From positions 53,897,501 to 53,961,500 of the forward strand of contig NC_073645.1 in the NCBI RefSeq assembly GCF_029407905.1: a DNA stretch of 64,000 nt, in the 5' to 3' direction. Positions 58,734 through 64,000 of the stretch are shown here, piece by piece (position 1 is the stretch's first letter; every line of letters begins with the position of its first letter). Origin of the DNA: Bubalus kerabau. Lineage: Eukaryota; Chordata; Mammalia; Artiodactyla; Bovidae. The notes beneath the pieces are model-generated. The model saw nothing but the letters and a program-made list of their open reading frames with translations. It was not told the DNA's origin and ran no database searches. A program made the position numbers and the translations under genes.

Positions 58734-59026
58734 CATGCAGACAACAAGGACCTACTGTATAGCACAGGGAACTCGACTCAATATCTTGTAATAACCTATA
58801 ATGGAAAAGAATCCAAACAAGAATATACATGTGTGTGTCTAACCGAAGCACTGTGCGGTACACCTGAAACTAACACCATGAATTAACTACAGTGAGCTTC
58901 TGCCTGTCAGAACACAGCCTTCAAGGGCTAGAGACCGAAACTGGGACTAGGAGCAGATATCTGCAACTCCTCAAAAGGGCAAAGGCTTGTTCGTCCAACG
59001 GCAGGATGAGTCCAAGTCCTTACTCT

Positions 59027-59346
59027 GGGCACATGTGAACGTGACCTTATTTTGGAAATAGGGTCTCTGCAGATCTAATCAAGTTCAGATGAGCTCATAC
59101 TGGATCAGGGTGGACCCTGATCCAGTGCCTGGTGTCCTTATAAGCAGGGGAAAATCTGCATATAGACACACAGGGAGGAGGCCAGGTGAAGATGGAGGCA
59201 GCTATTGGAGGGAGGTGGCCACAAGCCAGGAGACCCCTGGGGCTCCTGGGGGGCTGGATGAGACGGGGATCCAGTCGCCTCCCCTGGAGCCTGGGAGGGA
59301 GCTCCGCCCCGCCAACATCTTGACGTCCGCCTCCAGAGCTGTGGAA
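59027..59346 (+). mobile_element. Old LTR-like repeat (ERVL-MaLR type by eye)
   Basis: Widespread mammalian repeat text such as GTGACCTTATTTTGGAAATA, GGGTGGACCCTGATCCAG and TGGTGTCCTTATAAGCAGGG, ending near CCTCCAGAGCTGTGGAAGAG. Noncoding. Family name uncertain. Confidence 0.55.
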
Positions 59347-61032
59347 GAGTGAGTGCAGGCTGTGGTGGTTTGTCACAACTGCCCAAGGAAGCCAGTGAAC
59401 CTCAGACATCTCAAGTACAGACAGCGTCTCCACGTGGTCAAGAAACACAGGTAACCCAAGAGAAAAACGGACCAAGGAGGATTTCGAGGGCCCTGAACCC
59501 CGAAGCGGTGCTCTGCCGAGGGTGCTGGCTCTGAGCCGGGCCTCCCGCCTGCGTGCACACCCAGCGGGGCACCCCGTAAACAGAGCGTTCATCCCTGCGA
59601 TGGAGTGAAGGGAAGGAACCGTGCAACCGGCAGGAACAACCCTGAATCACAGAAGAGCTTTGGCCAAAAGAAGCCAAGCACTAGGAAGGTCAGAAATAAG
59701 CAAACCACCGCCTTGTTCAGGAACCCCTCCGCGCTCAGGCCCGCTCCGGGCTCAGCAGAGCCCCAGGGGCCCTTTGGGGCCCACGGGCGTTTCCTGTCTT
59801 CACCGGGATGCTGGATGCCTGGGGCTCACTTATGAACATATGGCTGCACCTTTGTTTCACGTCCTCTTCTGAGTTCGTTGTATTTTACAACAGAAAAAGT
59901 TAAAAACAAACAAAACCGGGGTACAGCGGGCCAGCCACGGAGGCGCCCACACTGCGCCCTCGTCTAGGACTGGGCCCCCGCCCTCCCGTAAAGCATGGAC
60001 TGACGACTGGCTGTCCCCTCCTCAGGAGGACCCTCTGGGGATAAAGGGTACAACCAAGGGCCGCTGTCCACCCTGAACTCTGAATGTGGCCCCCCCACCA
60101 CTGTGGGGGCGCATCCCACAAAGACTGCTCAGCCTCAGAACGCCCACACTTGCGTCCTGCGAGGCCCTTCTCGGGTACCGGGTAACGGCACTATGAGCGC
60201 CAGTGCCTCCCGGCGCAGGCGTTGGCTCTCACCCCCGGTCCAGGCCTTGCTGCGGGCTCCCGTGCTGGCGGACAGGGAGGCGCGGGCGGCCGCTGTGGGG
60301 TGGGCGGGAAGCCCCCGGCCGGGGCTGAGAAAGGGGTCGCCGGGCCGTGGACTCCCCAGGCGCCCGAAGAGGAGGATTTTCTTAGGGTCTTGAAACGGGG
60401 CCCTTCCCTGAGTGCCTCGCCTGGGCGGTACAGACTAGCAAAGCGCCCCCACTGCCATTCACCCCAGGCAGCGGGTGGGTACTCTTCTTGATGTGCGTCG
60501 AGGTCTGGCCGGGGCTGGCCTGCGGATGACGTGCGGGCACCTGCCGCAGGGGGGCGGGTCATCCTTCCGTCATTCTCCACCAGGACAGCGCTTTTGTGAC
60601 ATCCACGCTCCAGGAAGCAGAGACGGCCAAGGAGCACCCAGTGCGAAGAGATGAGAAGCCCCGAAATGGGGCGGGGGGGACAACCGGGGCCGGTGGGGGA
60701 GGGAGGTGCGAGGTGAGGACAGGGCGCCCAGGGCTTGAGGGGAGCGTGGCAGGGGCGGGAAGGACAGAATCCAGAGGGGCCGGACTGTGGGCCTGCACGC
60801 AGTAGATGCCCCGCCACTCTCACACCCAGCCCGCGGTTGAGGAACGCTGCGCGGAACGGCAGAGGTGCACCCGGATGCCTGCAGACCGCCGATCTCAGGT
60901 TGGTGGCCTCGCCCTCTGGGCAGGGGATGGCCGAGGTCTCCCCCTCGCCCCACCGTAGGCCCCTCCCCAGGGGAGATCCGCCCCAGGGTTCCCTTTCAGC
61001 CAAACGTTAAGCCCCAACTCCTTTGATCAGCG

Positions 61033-61475
61033 TGACGTCATGTTACATCATCTGGCGTTTCCACAGCAACAGAGACAGGCAGGCCACGACACGTCTTCTC
61101 GAAGAAAAGAAGCTTTGGGGACCCATGTACCTCTGCGCCTGGTCCCAGGCAGAATGCTGGGGTAGGGCTGGGCGGCACGTGGGAAGGCCGGGTCCCCAAC
61201 ATTCCTTTCCCAGGCGGAATCACGTGGACCCTCTGGGCGGGCTGGCTGCGCGCGTTCACGCGACAGACAGAGGTCCGGGGAGCGGGAGGGGTCTTCCCTC
61301 CGCTCCCACCCGCCCCCTCCCTCCACCTTGCGGTGTCACTGCGCTTTCTGCAGCGGATCAGCTGCTCCCCGCTCTCTGCAGTGCGCGTCTCCTCTGTGAG
61401 ACGTGGGGAGCGGGCACAGGATGAGCAGAGAGGCCGGGATCGCGCTCCGACGGGTGGGTGGGTGGGTGGGAGGGC
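61033..61475 (-). promoter_or_regulatory. CALY: Candidate upstream promoter/CpG island for CALY with CRE, X-box-like site and G-quadruplex run
   Basis: TGACGTCA at 61033-61040, an RFX X-box-like GTTTCCACAGCAAC at 61057-61070, and six G triplets separated by single bases at 61452-61474. The GC-rich segment runs from about 60.1 to 62.4 kb. Distance to the first CALY coding exon (about 6 kb) fits a 5' noncoding exon, but no transcript evidence is visible here. Confidence 0.45.
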
Positions 61476-62399
61476 ACAGACCTGGAGCTGCCAGCCCCCA
61501 GGCAGCTCGGCTGCAAGCCGCGTCACAGACTCGCTCACACGCGCCACTCTGGGATGCTGCGTCACCGGAGGCGCGCGCCGGTGCGCACCGCGCGGGCACG
61601 AGCGTCCTGTCCGCACGGGGCGCGCGTGTGCCGGCGGAGCGCGGGGGCTGCGCGCTCTGCTGGAGCCCCGCGGAGCCCCCTGCCCGCCGCGGCCCCGGCC
61701 CAGGTGCTCTCCCGTCCGCTGGCCTGCAAGCGGGTGGTGGGCTCGGCGGCCCATTCAAGGACTGGGGTCTGCGGGCGCCAGTCCAGCCCGAGGCCCGGGC
61801 GAGGCGGGGCGGGAAGCGGAGCCGGTCTGCACCGGGCTTCGGCGTCCCAAGTAGCCGCCACCTGTGGCCCCTAAGCCTGCGGCAGGTGGTTCAGAGAACT
61901 GCCCCTCGGCTTCTTGAACGCCGCCCGCCTGCCCGCAGCCTGCCTCACCACCGCCACCCCGTGCCGCTGCTGGAGGCTCTTCTCTGTGCCCTGGTGGGTC
62001 CGAAGCCCCTCCTGCGCCCCTCACCCCAGACCAAGCTGAACGGGCCCTGGAACCGGCGCCCCCTCCGCACCTCCTGACGCCGGCTCCCACTGGCTCTCTC
62101 AGACCCGCAGAGGTGGAGCTGGCTGGCGGGGAGGGGGCTGCAGTCACCAAGCGGTGGGGAGAGCTGATGTCCCAGCGGTCCAAGATGCCCTCCTCTACTG
62201 AGGAATCCGGCAGCACGTCGGGTCTGTGCCGGACACCCACGACCCTTCCGAATGTCCAGGCAGGGACCTGCCTCCCCCCCGGGGGGCTCCCGGATCCTCC
62301 CGGAGGCCTGACAACAACCTGCCCTGGGATCAGCCGGGCCCCTAAGTGGAGGACCCCTGCTCGGCCAGCTGCTAGCGGGTCCGCCGCAGTGCCCCCTCC

Positions 62400-63780
62400 A
62401 CCCCGCACATACACCTCGCACAGTCACACTTAAAACATCTGCGCACACGCACCTCGCACATCCATGCACACACAGTATACCTGCGACCCCTGCACACACA
62501 TCACACTCCCCCCACACACGAACCACGCATACCTGCGCCACGCACTTGCACACCCCTGCACACACTTGGCTCCACACCCCCACCCCCAGACCCTGCTCCA
62601 CAAGAAACGGAAAAGGCTCACAGGCGTCTCCAAGGGGCAGCTGCGCAGGATGCGGCGGCAGGACAAGGATGCGAAGGAAGGATGCGGTTCCAGACGCTTC
62701 TTCGCTGGGGCGGGGCAGGGGAGGGGCCGGGCCCCAGACCGAGGCTGCTGTTGCCCGGGAAACGCAGGCTGGGGGAGGGGGCGCCCCGGTCTGCAGCCGC
62801 CGGAACCCGCCCGCGCATGCCCGTCAGAGCCTGCAGCGCGTCCCCAACCTGTCACAGACACACACCCACATCCAGCCATGCACGCACCTATGAATGCATA
62901 TGCCTCACACACACATTACACACACGCCGTTCACACACATTGCACACACATATACCTCACACAGTCGCACTGCAGGCAGGGTGGGAGGTGGGGTGAGGGG
63001 GTACAGACAGAGACCCTGGCCAGCCTCCCCCCCACCTCCCCCCCACCCCCGGGACGTCAGGCATTCAGGCACCGCCTGGTGGCGGGTGCAGACTTGCCCT
63101 CTTGCCCCCTTTGGACAGCTTGGTTCAGACTTAGCTAGTTTGGGCCCCACCCGCCCAGAGGGTCTCCTCCTCAGGTCTCAGTGTCTGAAGCCCCTGGGCT
63201 GTCCGCTTTGCAAGGACAAGCCTGTGGTCCTGGGTGGCCGTTGTGGCCCAGGGCCTGCACAGGGCCGGCTGTGGAGGGGATGCACCGTCTTGTTGGCCGA
63301 GTGAGCTGGTGAGCAAGGGCTGTGGTCCCGGGGCCCCCAGCCAGGGCCCAGCCCATCCCCACGCCAGGTCGGGCCCCACGCTCAGGCTCACAGCTGCTGA
63401 GCAACGATGGATGTCGCTGCTGTGTCAGCCATTCTGCTGTTGACAAGGGCCCCACAGCGTGTGCCCTGCTTTATCTGTCCAGTCTGTCTGGACTCGGGGA
63501 CACACCGCGGCTCCCAGGCGTGTCCACTGTTGACAGCGTGGCTGTGCAGGCTCTTGCACTGGTGATAGGGTGGACTTTCGTTTCTCTCGGGCGGGTATCA
63601 AGGAGTGGAGCTGCAGGGTTGGGTGGCAGTTCCCATGAAGCTTTTTGAGAAAAAGTGAACCTTCTTCCCAAAGCGAGTGCACACTGCACATCTCTGCCAG
63701 GGACACGGGGGTCTCGGCTCCCTGCTCCCCTCCAGGCCCTTTTTATCACGGCCGTCTGTGTTCAGTTGCTAGAAGTGTTT
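62400..63780. other. CA-rich and GC-rich DNA, no gene recognised
   Basis: Two CA-rich tracts (about 62405-62580 and 62860-62970) flank a CpG-containing stretch. Open frames are compositional; nothing recognisable. Confidence 0.45.
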
Positions 63781-63784
63781 AAGT

Positions 63785-63831
63785 GTTAGTTGCTCAGTTG
63801 TATCCGACTTCTTGTGATCCTGTGGACTGTA
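63785..63831 (-). mobile_element. Bov-A/BovB end fragment
   Basis: GTTAGTTGCTCAGTTGTATC and CTTGTGATCCTGTGGACTGT match the reverse-oriented BovB/Bov-A terminus with substitutions. Confidence 0.75.
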
Positions 63832-63859
63832 GTCATCTCTAAGTCCCATAGACTGAGTG

Positions 63860-64000
63860 CCTTAAACAACAGGACGTGTCTCCTGGTGACTCTGGAGGCT
63901 GCAGGTCAGACACCAAGGTGTTGGCAGGGCCGGCTTCCTCTGTGGCCTTTCTCCTGGCAAGAAGCCTTGCCAGCTTCTTGCTTGTCATCAGATGGCCTTC
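63860..64000 (-). mobile_element. Same LTR-like family as at 59.03 kb, opposite orientation, cut by window edge
   Basis: CCTTAAACAACAGGACGTGT, CTCTGGAGGCTGCAGGTCAG and CAAGGTGTTGGCAGGGCCGG are the reverse complement of the 3' half of this repeat family. Confidence 0.5.

Larger units (their letters stand above)
56740..58910 (+). mobile_element. L1 ORF2-3' end, interrupted by four younger retroposons
   Basis: L1 pieces in collinear order on the plus strand: about 56740-57723 (ORF2-like), 57874-57965, 58236-58256, 58498-58517 and 58734-58910 (3' UTR with CCTACTGTATAGCACAGGGA and CGGTACACCTGAAACTAACA). Between them lie BovB, Bov-A2, BovB and Bov-tA insertions. No intact frame. Confidence 0.75.

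Noticed and set aside
62113..62433. 106-codon frame and neighbouring frames at 61.3-62.4 kb
   Set aside because: CpG-island composition with no recognisable family; no splice chain.

Overview
The window is nuclear DNA from a ruminant, most likely a bovid. It has split genes with GT/AG introns, CpG-island promoters and long introns. It also carries several copies of repeats typical of ruminants: BovB LINE 3' ends, Bov-tA and Bov-A2 SINEs, CHR-type tRNA-Glu SINEs and L1 3' ends. Gene content matches the mammalian block that lies at human 10q26.3.

Layout from left to right: (1) 1-12.2 kb, minus strand: the first ten coding exons (574 codons) of TUBGCP2; the rest runs off the left edge. (2) About 12.15-12.3 kb: a CpG-island bidirectional promoter with CRE and ETS-like motifs, shared by TUBGCP2 (left) and ZNF511 (right). 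(3) 12.3-15.8 kb, plus strand: complete six-exon ZNF511, three C2H2 fingers, 255 aa. (4) 16-24 kb: retroposon-rich, gene-free DNA with old L1-like fragments, a BovB insertion with an inverted 5' part, two tandem BovB 3' ends and an L1 split by a SINE. (5) 27.1-28.5 kb, minus strand: a complete two-exon MSX3-type homeobox gene (201 aa) with a TATA/CCAAT promoter in a large CpG island. (6) 29-44 kb: mostly unrecognised single-copy DNA, with a pyrimidine-rich higher-order repeat and a second CpG-island promoter candidate at 39.66-39.95 kb. (7) 44.99-46.22 kb, plus strand: an intact, apparently single-coding-exon gene. It joins an N-terminal Toll-type TIR domain to a two-transmembrane C-terminal module that resembles TMEM268. 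(8) 52.25-54.82 kb, minus strand: the four coding exons of CALY (calcyon, 229 aa). Its upstream noncoding part probably reaches a GC-rich promoter near 61-62 kb. (9) 56.1-58.9 kb: an L1 broken by at least four younger ruminant insertions. (10) 62.4-64 kb: no gene recognised; CA-rich DNA, a Bov-A fragment and an LTR-like repeat at the edge.

The genes do not form one pathway. TUBGCP2 is a microtubule-nucleation component, ZNF511 a zinc-finger protein, MSX3 a dorsal neural patterning repressor and CALY a neuronal endocytosis adaptor. The TIR/two-TM gene is the most unusual item: it is intact over 408 codons, keeps the Toll-type TIR signature boxes, and I cannot match it to any named mammalian TIR adaptor or receptor.

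Exon boundaries were placed by eye from splice consensus and reading-frame continuity. In every multi-exon gene the exon lengths sum to a whole number of codons. Untranslated exons, transcription starts and most poly(A) sites could not be fixed from sequence alone.
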